The notes beneath the pieces are model-generated. The model was given only the letters and a program-made list of their open reading frames with translations, searched no databases and had not been told where the DNA came from. 64,000 nucleotides of DNA from Frateuria_A sp051900415 (GTDB lineage: Bacteria; Pseudomonadota; Gammaproteobacteria; Xanthomonadales; Rhodanobacteraceae): the NCBI RefSeq assembly GCF_051900415.1, contig NZ_JBHZGL010000013.1:45911-109910 (forward strand), in the 5' to 3' direction. Positions 17,383-25,163 of this stretch are shown piece by piece. The stretch's first letter is position 1; every line of letters starts with the position of its first letter. The position numbers and the translations under genes are program-made.

Positions 17383-17411
17383 GAGCCCTCTCCCCGCAGT
17401 GGAGAGGGCTC
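17383..17411. terminator. Hairpin between convergent kbl and pseudouridine synthase
   Basis: Perfect 11-base arms (GAGCCCTCTCC and GGAGAGGGCTC) with a 7-base loop, lying between two convergent stops. The right arm supplies part of the TGA stop of the minus-strand gene. There is no U-tract, so it may be a repeat element that also blocks read-through. Confidence 0.55.
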
Positions 17412-18192
17412 AGATCCGGCCGCCAGTGGCTCGGGTTCTCACGCGCAGCGCCTGGACTTCTTCCACGGCCAGGTGACGCCACTGACCTTTCGGCAGGTCG
17501 CCGAGCGTGAGCCGGCCGATGGCCACGCGTACCAGCCGCAGCACGCCGATGCCGTGGGCCTCCAGCAGGCGGCGGATGTGCCGGTTGCGTCCCTCGTCCA
17601 GCACGATTTCCAGCCAGGCGTTCTTCTCGCCCGCACGCAGCAGGGCGGCCCGTAGCGCGGCCAGCCGTTCGCCGTGGTCGACCACGCCCTCGCCAAGGCG
17701 TGCCAGCAGTGCCGCATCGGGCACGCAGCCGACCTGTACGTGGTAGGTCTTCTCCTGGTGGGTCGCCGGGTCGGTGATGCCCGCCGCCCAGGCGGTGTCG
17801 TTGCTCAACAACAGCAGGCCCTCGCTGGCCTTGTCCAGCCGTCCGACCGCGCCCAGCCACGGTAGGCCGGCCTGGGCCAACGCATCGTAGACCGTGGCGC
17901 GGCCTCGCTCGTCCGACGCGCTGACTACCAGGCCGCGCGGCTTGTTGAACATCACGTACACCGGCGCGGCCTGGCCGATCGGCTGGCCATCTACAGTAAT
18001 GCCGCCCTGCCCCGGCGCCGTCGGATGCTCCGGGTCGCGCACCACGCGACCGCCCACCGCCACCCGGCCGGCGCGTATCCACTGCTCCGCCTGGCTGCGC
18101 GAGCACACGCCGCGTTTGGACAGGACCCGCGCCAATCCATAACGGGGACCGGTGGGAGCGGAAGCAGACGAAGGGCGGTGGGGCGCGGGCAT
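17410..18192 (-). CDS. RsuA-family pseudouridine synthase
   Basis: 260 aa. An N-terminal S4 RNA-binding domain (YGLARVLSKRGVCSRSQAEQ) is followed by the catalytic domain, with GRLDKASEGLLLLSND carrying the catalytic Asp. The C-terminal RNRHIRRLLEAHGIGVLRLVR is the family's final motif. The subfamily covers RluB, RluE, RluF and RsuA; the S4 domain excludes E. coli-like RluE, and the specific rRNA site cannot be named. The start was placed at MPAPHRPSS; a longer upstream frame is not conserved in character. It is divergent from the desaturase operon. Confidence 0.88.
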   Translation of the reverse strand: MPAPHRPSSASAPTGPRYGLARVLSKRGVCSRSQAEQWIRAGRVAVGGRVVRDPEHPTAPGQGGITVDGQPIGQAAPVYVMFNKPRGLVVSASDERGRATVYDALAQAGLPWLGAVGRLDKASEGLLLLSNDTAWAAGITDPATHQEKTYHVQVGCVPDAALLARLGEGVVDHGERLAALRAALLRAGEKNAWLEIVLDEGRNRHIRRLLEAHGIGVLRLVRVAIGRLTLGDLPKGQWRHLAVEEVQALRVRTRATGGRI

Positions 18193-18298
18193 CGTGGAAG
18201 CGTATCGACCGGGCCGGAAAACCGGCAAGCGGTTTGGTGCATCCGCCTGCGCGGCTCGTCCGTATTCACATGGGCAAGACGCATCGACAGGGCCACCC

Positions 18299-19240
18299 AT
18301 GAACGACACCGCCGAAGCTGTTCCCGGATTCACCCGACGCCTGGCGACCGGCCTGCTGCGCTGGTTCGATACCCGTGCCGTCGAGGCGGCCGATGACGAC
18401 CGCATCGACTGGGCCCGCGTGTTGCCCTTCATCGGCATGCACGTGGCCTGCGTCGGCGTGGTGTGGGTAGGTTTCTCCTGGTTCGCGTTCTGGGTAGCGC
18501 TGGCGCTCTACGCCATACGGATGTTCGCGGTGACCGCGTTCTACCACCGCTATTTCTCCCACCATGCCTTCCGCGCCTCGCGTGGCGTGCAGTTCGTGTT
18601 CGCCGTGATCGGTGCAAGCGCGGTCCAGCGCGGTCCACTGTGGTGGGCCGCGCACCACCGCAACCATCATCGCCACGCCGACACCCCGGCCGATGTGCAC
18701 TCGCCGGTCCAGCACGGTTTCTTCCGCAGCCACGTCGGCTGGTTCCTGAGCCGCAACGGTTTTCGCACGGACTGGAAAGTCATTCCTGACCTCGCGCGCT
18801 TTCCCGAGCTGCGCCTGCTCGACCGCTTCGACCTGCTGGTGCCGGTGGCGCTGGCGGTGGGCCTGTACCTGCTCGGTGCCTGGCTGCGTACGGCCCACCC
18901 GGAACTGGGGACGGACGGCCCGCAACTGCTGGTGTGGGGTTTCTTTGTCTCGACCATCGTGCTGTTCCACGTCACCGTGACGATCAACTCCCTGGCTCAC
19001 CGCTTCGGCAGCCGGCGTTTCGTCACGCGCGACAACAGCCGCAACAACTGGCTGCTGGCGCTGCTCACCTTCGGCGAGGGCTGGCACAACAACCACCACT
19101 TCTTCCCCGGGTCGGCGCGGCAGGGCTTTCGCTGGTGGGAGGTGGACCTGACTTTCTATCTGCTCCGGTTGCTTGCGCTGTTCGGCGTCGTGCGCGAGCT
19201 CAAGGCCGTTCCCGCTGGTTTCAAGCGCGGCGGTGGTTGA
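18299..19240 (+). CDS. Membrane acyl-CoA/acyl-lipid desaturase
   Basis: 313 aa. This is an integral-membrane di-iron desaturase with three histidine boxes: HRYFSHH, HRNHHRH and, near the C-terminus, HNNHH within EGWHNNHHFFPGSAR. About four membrane helices surround them. It probably introduces a double bond into acyl-CoA or membrane acyl chains and so makes substrate for the methyltransferases downstream. It is the first gene of the seven-gene lipid operon; the next start is 3 bases past its stop. Confidence 0.9.
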   Translation: MNDTAEAVPGFTRRLATGLLRWFDTRAVEAADDDRIDWARVLPFIGMHVACVGVVWVGFSWFAFWVALALYAIRMFAVTAFYHRYFSHHAFRASRGVQFVFAVIGASAVQRGPLWWAAHHRNHHRHADTPADVHSPVQHGFFRSHVGWFLSRNGFRTDWKVIPDLARFPELRLLDRFDLLVPVALAVGLYLLGAWLRTAHPELGTDGPQLLVWGFFVSTIVLFHVTVTINSLAHRFGSRRFVTRDNSRNNWLLALLTFGEGWHNNHHFFPGSARQGFRWWEVDLTFYLLRLLALFGVVRELKAVPAGFKRGGG

Positions 19241-19243
19241 ACC

Positions 19244-20488
19244 ATGCGCATTGCAGTCATCGGATCGGGCATCGCCGGCATGGCCAGTGCGTGGCTGCTT
19301 TCGCGCCGGCACGAGGTCACGCTGTACGAGGCCAACGCCTATATCGGCGGGCACACCCACACGCACGACGTCACGCTGGGCGGGCGCAACTACGCGGTGG
19401 ATACCGGCTTCATCGTCTTCAACCGGACGCATTACCCGCTGTTGAGCCGCCTGTTCGACGAACTGGAAGTGCTCACGCAGCCGACCACGATGAGCTTCGC
19501 GGTGCATGACGAGCGCAGCGGGCTCGAGTACGGTGCCGCGTCGCTGCGCACGCTGTTCTGCCAGCGACGCAACCTGGTGTCGCCACGCTTCCACGGCATG
19601 GTGCGCGACATCGTCCGTTTCTATCGCGAGGCGCCCGCGCTACTGGAGCAGGACGGCGAGGGCCCGACGCTGGGCGACTATCTCGACGCCCATGGCTACG
19701 GGGCGATGTTCCGCGACGACCATCTGGTGCCGATGGCCTCAGCGCTGTGGTCCTCGCCTTCGCGGCAGATCCTCGCCTTCCCTGCCAAGTACCTGGTCAC
19801 CTTCATGGCCAACCACCAGATGCTGCAGGTGGAAGGCCGGCCGCAGTGGCGCGTGGTCAGCGGCGGTTCGCGCCGCTACGTCGACACACTACGCTCGCGC
19901 TGGCAGGTTCGCGAGCGCCTGGCCTGCCCCGTGCTGGCCGTGCATCGGCCGGCGGTCGGTGGCGTGGAGGTGCAGAGCCTCGCCGGATCCGAGCGCTTCG
20001 ACCAGGCCGTGCTGGCCTGCCACAGCGACCAGGCCCTCGCCCTGCTGGCCCAGCCAAGCCCGGCCGAACGCGAGCTGCTGGGCGCGATCACCTACCGCTC
20101 CAACGATACGGTGCTGCACACCGATACGCGCCTGCTGCCACGGCGGCGCAGCGCGTGGTCGGCCTGGAACGCGCTGGTGCCGCGCGACCGCGACGACGCG
20201 TGCACGGTCACTTACTGCATGAACCTGCTGCAGTCCATCCGTGCCCCCCAGACGTTCTGCGTGTCGCTCAACTGCACCGACCGTATCGACCCGGCGAAAG
20301 TCCTGCGCCGACTGAGCTACGCGCACCCCGAATACACCCACGCCTCAGTCGCGGCGCAGCGGCGCAAGGCGGACATCCAAGGCACCGACCGACTGTGGTA
20401 CGCGGGCGCCTACTGGGGTTGGGGCTTCCACGAAGACGGCATGCGCAGTGCAGTGGCCGTAGCCGAAGCGCTGGGGGTGCGCTGGTAA
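19244..20488 (+). CDS. FAD-dependent amine-oxidase-fold oxidoreductase
   Basis: 414 aa. IAVIGSGIAGMASAWLL is the N-terminal dinucleotide-binding loop, and GAYWGWGFHEDGMRSAVAVAEALG is the C-terminal FAD-binding segment. It belongs to the NAD/FAD-binding family found beside DUF1365 and cfa genes in many proteobacteria, sometimes annotated as a cyclopropane/cyclopropene fatty-acid synthesis protein. In Rhodobacter, a relative takes part in furan fatty-acid formation (from memory). A role in oxidising or desaturating an acyl chain is inferred. Its TAA overlaps the next ATG by one base. Confidence 0.85.
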   Translation: MRIAVIGSGIAGMASAWLLSRRHEVTLYEANAYIGGHTHTHDVTLGGRNYAVDTGFIVFNRTHYPLLSRLFDELEVLTQPTTMSFAVHDERSGLEYGAASLRTLFCQRRNLVSPRFHGMVRDIVRFYREAPALLEQDGEGPTLGDYLDAHGYGAMFRDDHLVPMASALWSSPSRQILAFPAKYLVTFMANHQMLQVEGRPQWRVVSGGSRRYVDTLRSRWQVRERLACPVLAVHRPAVGGVEVQSLAGSERFDQAVLACHSDQALALLAQPSPAERELLGAITYRSNDTVLHTDTRLLPRRRSAWSAWNALVPRDRDDACTVTYCMNLLQSIRAPQTFCVSLNCTDRIDPAKVLRRLSYAHPEYTHASVAAQRRKADIQGTDRLWYAGAYWGWGFHEDGMRSAVAVAEALGVRW

Positions 20489-21258
20489 TGGGCGCGCCCC
20501 TGGCCAGTGCGATCTACGAGGGCTGGGTGCGCCATCGGCGCCACGCGCCGCGGCCGCATGCGTTCCGCTATCGCATCGCGCTGCTTTACCTGGACCTGGG
20601 CGAGTTGCCCCGATTGTTCCAGGGCCGCTGGCTGTGGTCGTACGGTCGTACCAACCTGGCCCAGTTCCGCCGCAGCGATTACCTCGGCCCCGTCGAGCTG
20701 CCGCTCGACGAGGCGGTGCGCCGACGCGTGGCCGAACACACCGGCCGGCGCCCCGAGGGGCCCATCCGCCTGCTCACGCATCTGCGCTACGCCGGTCACT
20801 GCTTCAACCCGGTGAGCTTCTACTACTGTTACGGCGCCGATGGCCACACGCTCGAGGCGATCCTCGCCGAGATCACCAACACGCCTTGGAAAGAACGCCA
20901 CGCCTACGTGCTGCCACTGGCCGAGGCCGAACGGCACGGCCGCGTATGCGCATGGCGCTTCGCCAAGACCTTCCACGTATCCCCGTTCATGCCGATGGCG
21001 CGCGGCTACGACTGGCGCTTCTCCGAGCCGGCTGAAGTCCTGCGGGTGCACATGAACGTGCTGCGCGACGGCGGCCGCGACTTCGACGCCACGCTCGTGC
21101 TCCAGCGCCGTCCCTTCGACGGCACGCAGCTGGCACGCGTGCTGTGGCGCTTCCCGCTGATGACCCTGAAGGTCGTCGCCGCCATCCACTGGGAGGCGCT
21201 GAGGCTCTGGCTCAAGCGCAACCCGGTTTACGACCATCCACGCCACCACGGGACCTGA
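20488..21258 (+). CDS. DUF1365 protein
   Basis: 256 aa. YEGWVRHRRHAPRPHAFRYR at the N-terminus and HLRYAGHCFNPVSFYYCY in the middle are typical of DUF1365. So is KTFHVSPFMPM, with its conserved His residues. The family is almost always encoded next to a flavin oxidoreductase and a Cfa-type methyltransferase, as here. Its biochemical role is not known to me. It is soluble apart from a mildly hydrophobic C-terminal segment. It starts inside the preceding stop (TAATG) and ends one base before the cfa-like gene. Confidence 0.88.
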   Translation: MGAPLASAIYEGWVRHRRHAPRPHAFRYRIALLYLDLGELPRLFQGRWLWSYGRTNLAQFRRSDYLGPVELPLDEAVRRRVAEHTGRRPEGPIRLLTHLRYAGHCFNPVSFYYCYGADGHTLEAILAEITNTPWKERHAYVLPLAEAERHGRVCAWRFAKTFHVSPFMPMARGYDWRFSEPAEVLRVHMNVLRDGGRDFDATLVLQRRPFDGTQLARVLWRFPLMTLKVVAAIHWEALRLWLKRNPVYDHPRHHGT

Positions 21259-21259
21259 C

Positions 21260-22615
21260 ATGGATCTGGAACTGAATTCGTCCGAACAGCGCACCGTCGA
21301 TGGCGTCGTCGATCCGCCCCGCTACGCGGACGTGGCCCCGGTCGCGAAGCTGCCTCGTCCGTCCGCGCCCGTCGGGTATGGCCGATTCGACCGCGCGCTG
21401 CGTTCGCGTCTGCTGGGACAGATGGCGCAACTGCAAGGCGCGCGCGTCGTGATCGTCGATGCACTCGGCCGCGTGGAACTGGGGCGGCATGCCGATGGCG
21501 AAGTCCCGCTTCGCGTGCAGGTCCACGTGGACGATCCGCGCTTCTATCGCCTGGTCGCCGCCAACGGAAGCGTGGGGGCCGGCGAGGCCTACATGGAGGG
21601 CCTGTGGCGCTGCGACGATCTCGTGGCGCTGATCCGCGTCATGGTGCGCAACCGTGACCTGCTCGACGGCATGGAAACCGGCGTGGCGCGCCTGGGTGGC
21701 TGGGCGCTCAGGGCCTGGCACGCGCTCAACCGCAACACCAGGCAGGGCAGCCGGCGCAACATCGCCGCGCACTACGACCTGGGCAACACGCTGTTCGACC
21801 TTTTCCTCTCAGACGACCTAATGTATTCGTCGGCGATCTTCGCGCACGAGGATGAGCCGCTCGAGGTCGCCTCACTGCGCAAGCTCCAGCGTATCTGCGA
21901 CAAGCTCGCGCTCGGTCCCGATGATCACGTGCTGGAAATCGGCAGCGGCTGGGGCGGCTTCGCGCTGCACGCGGCCACCCAGCATGGCTGCCGCGTCACC
22001 ACCACCACGATCTCGCAGGAACAGTACGACCTGGCCTGCGAGCGCGTGCAGGCTGCCGGGCTGGGCGACCGGGTCACCGTGCTGCTGCAGGACTACCGCG
22101 AACTGCGCGGCCGGTACGACAAGGTGGTTTCAATCGAAATGATCGAGGCGATCGGTGCGGCCTACATGCCGACGTACTTCGCCACCATCACGCGACTGCT
22201 GAAGGACGACGGGCAGGCGCTCATCCAGGCCATCACGATCGAAGACCATCGCTACGCGAGGGCATTGAAGTCAGTCGATTACATCAAGCGCTACATTTTC
22301 CCGGGCAGTTTCATTCCCGCGGTCAGCGCCATGCTCGAGGCCGCACGACAGGCGAGTGACCTGCGCCTGTTCCACCTGGAAGACATAGGGCCAAGTTACG
22401 CGCTGACGCTCAAGCACTGGCGCAAGCGCTTCCTGGCCAAGCGCGACCACGTGCTGGCGGCCGGTTACGACGAACGCTTCGTGCGCATGTGGGAGTTCTA
22501 CCTGGCCTACTGCGAGGGCGGGTTCCGCGAGCGCTCCATCGGCGACGTGCAGATGCTGCTCACCCGGCCCGGCTGCCGGCGCGAGTCCTACCTGCCGGAC
22601 CTGGGGCCGCGATGA
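21260..22615 (+). CDS. Cfa-like S-adenosylmethionine methyltransferase
   Basis: 451 aa. The cyclopropane-fatty-acyl-phospholipid synthase fold: an N-terminal lipid-binding part (to ~170), then a SAM domain with EIGSGWGGFALHA (226-238). It should transfer a methylene or methyl group onto an unsaturated acyl chain in membrane phospholipid. Against the E. coli enzyme as I recall it, the bicarbonate-site Cys is Ser here (S191 in YSSAIF) and the His is Gln (Q323 in LIQAIT). E296 and the Tyr in PSYALTL are kept. The altered site may mean a methylated rather than cyclopropane product. It overlaps the next gene as ATGA. Confidence 0.88.
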   Translation: MDLELNSSEQRTVDGVVDPPRYADVAPVAKLPRPSAPVGYGRFDRALRSRLLGQMAQLQGARVVIVDALGRVELGRHADGEVPLRVQVHVDDPRFYRLVAANGSVGAGEAYMEGLWRCDDLVALIRVMVRNRDLLDGMETGVARLGGWALRAWHALNRNTRQGSRRNIAAHYDLGNTLFDLFLSDDLMYSSAIFAHEDEPLEVASLRKLQRICDKLALGPDDHVLEIGSGWGGFALHAATQHGCRVTTTTISQEQYDLACERVQAAGLGDRVTVLLQDYRELRGRYDKVVSIEMIEAIGAAYMPTYFATITRLLKDDGQALIQAITIEDHRYARALKSVDYIKRYIFPGSFIPAVSAMLEAARQASDLRLFHLEDIGPSYALTLKHWRKRFLAKRDHVLAAGYDERFVRMWEFYLAYCEGGFRERSIGDVQMLLTRPGCRRESYLPDLGPR

Positions 22616-23154
22616 ACCCCTGGCTCAACGCCATCGGCTACCAGGCGGTCTGGATGGCCGCGGTCTGGGGCGCCTCGCACCAGCGGGCCTGGCTCGGCCC
22701 GCTGGTGCTGCTCCCGTTCGCGCTGATCCATCTGCGCGGGCGCGACGGGCGGCTGGACGCGTGGCTGCTGCTGGCCGCCGCGGGCGCGGGCACGGCGCTC
22801 GATTCGCTCTATGCAGCGACCGGCACCATTGCCTACGCATCGCCCTTCCCTACCGCCCATGCCGCGCCGCCGTGGATCATCGCCCTTTGGGCGGCCTTCG
22901 CGCTGACGCTGCGGCACAGCCTGCGCTTCCTGCAGGGGCGCTGGCTGCTGGCGATGGTGTTCGGTGCCGTCGGCGCGCCGCTGGCCTACTTCGCCGCGGC
23001 CCGCGGCTGGCGGGCGGTCAGCTTCCCGCAGGGCCCGGTGGCGGCCATCGGCGCACTGGCGCTGGGCTGGGCACTCATCCTGCCGTTGCTCGTACGCCTG
23101 GCGATGCTCATTGAAGCCCAACCACGTCCGCAGGCAAAACATGTCCACGGCTGA
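22612..23154 (+). CDS. DUF2878 membrane protein
   Basis: 180 aa with about five to six membrane helices and almost no loops. The opening MNPWLNAIGYQAVW and the motif AAPPWIIALWAAFALTL with LRHSL are those of DUF2878, an inner-membrane family of unknown function associated with cfa/DUF1365 loci. The start overlaps the previous stop by four bases; the end overlaps the next gene by 14 bases. Such tight packing implies one transcript and coupled translation. Confidence 0.82.
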   Translation: MNPWLNAIGYQAVWMAAVWGASHQRAWLGPLVLLPFALIHLRGRDGRLDAWLLLAAAGAGTALDSLYAATGTIAYASPFPTAHAAPPWIIALWAAFALTLRHSLRFLQGRWLLAMVFGAVGAPLAYFAAARGWRAVSFPQGPVAAIGALALGWALILPLLVRLAMLIEAQPRPQAKHVHG

Positions 23155-23932
23155 ACTCTTGCACCCGCCTGGCTGGGTCTGGGCGGCGAGCGCCATCGCG
23201 ATGGGTCTTGGCTGGCTGGTCCAGCGACGCACGCGCAACGCAGGCATCGTCGACGCGATCTGGACGGCGGGCATGGGCGGCAGCGCGCTCTACTACGCCG
23301 CGATGGGCGAAGGACTGCCGGACCGCCGCCTGGCCTTGGCGTTGCTCGGCAGCCTGTGGGCGGCGCGCCTGGGATTGCACCTGGGCCTGCGCATCCTGGG
23401 CGAAGCGGAAGATGGCCGCTATCGCCATCTGCGCCGGCACTGGCACGACGACCAGCGGAAATTCTTGCTGTTCTTCCAGGCACAGGCGCTGCTGGTAGCC
23501 CTGTTCTCGCTGCCGTTCCTGGCGGTGGCCGCCAACCGCGCTCCGTGGTCGGGCTGGGACGGGGCCGCCGTCGCGGTGTGGCTGGTGGCCATGATCGGCG
23601 AGAGCCTGGCCGACCGCCAGCTCGCACGCTTCCGCGCCGACCCGGCGAACCACGGCCTCACCTGCCGTCAGGGCCTGTGGCGCTACTCGCGCCACCCCAA
23701 CTATTTCTTCGAATGGCTGCAGTGGTTCGCGTACCTGCTTCTGTCGGTGGGTTCGCCGCTGTGGTGGCTGGCGCTGCTGGGGCCGGTGCTGATGCTGGCC
23801 TCGCTGTACTGGATCACCGGCATTCCGTTCACCGAGGCACAGGCGCTGCGCAGCCGCGGCGAGGACTACCGCGACTACCAGCGCCGCACCAGCCCCTTCT
23901 TCCCCTGGTTTCCCAAGGATCCTTCGCCATGA
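23141..23932 (+). CDS. DUF1295 protein, steroid 5-alpha-reductase-like
   Basis: 263 aa, about six membrane helices. The C-terminal signature GLWRYSRHPNYFFEWLQWFAY and the final EDYRDYQRRTSPFFPWFP define DUF1295, a relative of NADPH-dependent steroid 5-alpha-reductases and isoprenylcysteine methyltransferases. In this context it may reduce or tailor the modified acyl chain (inference). It overlaps the preceding frame by 14 bases and the following one as ATGA. Confidence 0.85.
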   Translation: MSTAELLHPPGWVWAASAIAMGLGWLVQRRTRNAGIVDAIWTAGMGGSALYYAAMGEGLPDRRLALALLGSLWAARLGLHLGLRILGEAEDGRYRHLRRHWHDDQRKFLLFFQAQALLVALFSLPFLAVAANRAPWSGWDGAAVAVWLVAMIGESLADRQLARFRADPANHGLTCRQGLWRYSRHPNYFFEWLQWFAYLLLSVGSPLWWLALLGPVLMLASLYWITGIPFTEAQALRSRGEDYRDYQRRTSPFFPWFPKDPSP

Positions 23933-25011
23933 CCGAGAGCCTCGCGCTCGACACTCCCGCCGCTGCCGTTCCCGAGCGCGGCCTGATCCATCTCGCCGAG
24001 CGCGGGCTGGTTCCCGATGCCGTGCTGCGGCTGGGCATCCGGCGCCTGTGCGCGCAGCGGCTTCGGGAGGAGCGACAGGGCGGCACCGAGGCGAGCTGGG
24101 AACGCTTCCGCGCCCTGCTGGACGAATTGCGCCACAGCCCGCTGGCACTGCACACGGACGCGGCCAACGCCCAGCACTACGAACTGCCGCCCCCTTTCTT
24201 CCAGCTCTGCCTCGGTCCGCGGCTGAAGTACTCGAGCTGCTACTACCCGCTCGGCACCGAAAGCCTTGAGCAGGCCGAAGAGGCGATGCTCGGGCTCTAT
24301 GGCGGCCGCGCGCAGCTGGCCGACGGGCAGGACATCCTGGAGCTGGGCTGCGGCTGGGGCTCGCTGACGTTGTGGATGGCCGAACGCTATCCCGGCTCAC
24401 GCATCACTGCCGTGTCCAACTCGCGCCTGCAACGCGAACACATCCAGGCGCGCTGCCGCGAGCGCGGGCTGCACAACGTGACGGTGGTTACCTGCGACGT
24501 CAACCGACTGGCATTCGACGCTGCGACCTTCGATCGAGTCGTGTCGGTCGAGATGTTCGAACACGTGCGCAATTACCACCGCCTGTTCGAGCGGATCGCG
24601 CAATGGCTGCGGCCTGACGGCAAGCTGTTCGTGCACATCTTCTGCCATCGCGAACTGATGTACCCGTTCGAGACCGCCGGCGGCGACAACTGGATGGGGC
24701 GGCACTTTTTTACCGGCGGATTGATGCCCGCGGCCGACACGTTCCTGCATTTCCAGGATCACCTTGCCCTCGAGCACCAGTGGCGCCTTCCCGGCACCCA
24801 CTACCAGCGCACCGCGAACGCCTGGCTGGATCGCCAGGATGCCAACCACGGGCAGGTCCTGCGCGTGCTGGCCGAGGCCTATGGGAAGGCGGCCGCGCCG
24901 CTTTGGCACCAGCGCTGGCGCATGTTCTGGATGGCCTGCGCGGAGCTGTTCGGCTACGACAACGGCAACGAGTGGCTGGTGGGCCATTACCGTTTCAGCC
25001 GGCGCGGCTGA
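23929..25011 (+). CDS. Coclaurine N-methyltransferase-like SAM methyltransferase
   Basis: 360 aa. A class I SAM domain with LELGCGWGSLTLWMAE (137-152) belongs to the Cfa superfamily. It is closer in detail to the plant coclaurine N-methyltransferase branch as I remember it: LKYSSCYYP, EMFEHVRNY, FVHIFCHRE, RHFFTGG and AELFGYDNGNEWLV all recur. C104 and the His of FCH, both lost in the upstream Cfa-like protein, are retained here. Most annotation pipelines would call it a cyclopropane synthase; the substrate in bacteria is unknown. It ends the operon and is followed by a terminator at 25117. Confidence 0.85.
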   Translation: MTESLALDTPAAAVPERGLIHLAERGLVPDAVLRLGIRRLCAQRLREERQGGTEASWERFRALLDELRHSPLALHTDAANAQHYELPPPFFQLCLGPRLKYSSCYYPLGTESLEQAEEAMLGLYGGRAQLADGQDILELGCGWGSLTLWMAERYPGSRITAVSNSRLQREHIQARCRERGLHNVTVVTCDVNRLAFDAATFDRVVSVEMFEHVRNYHRLFERIAQWLRPDGKLFVHIFCHRELMYPFETAGGDNWMGRHFFTGGLMPAADTFLHFQDHLALEHQWRLPGTHYQRTANAWLDRQDANHGQVLRVLAEAYGKAAAPLWHQRWRMFWMACAELFGYDNGNEWLVGHYRFSRRG

Positions 25012-25116
25012 GCGTTTGCGGCGCGGGCTTCAGCCGACGCCCCGGCCTCTTCCTTCGAAACCTTCGGTTGGGCGGGAGCCCAGCCTGCGGTTGATGTCTC
25101 AAGCGCGATACAAAAG

Positions 25117-25142
25117 AAAAGCCCGGCTTGCGCCGGGCTTTT
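25117..25142. terminator. Bidirectional terminator, lipid operon and ompA-like gene
   Basis: Arms AAAAGCCCGGC and GCCGGGCTTTT with a TTGC loop, lying between the convergent lipid operon and the OmpA-family gene. The T and A runs allow use from either side. Confidence 0.88.
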
Positions 25143-25163
25143 CCTGTTGCGTTGCAGTTCCGG

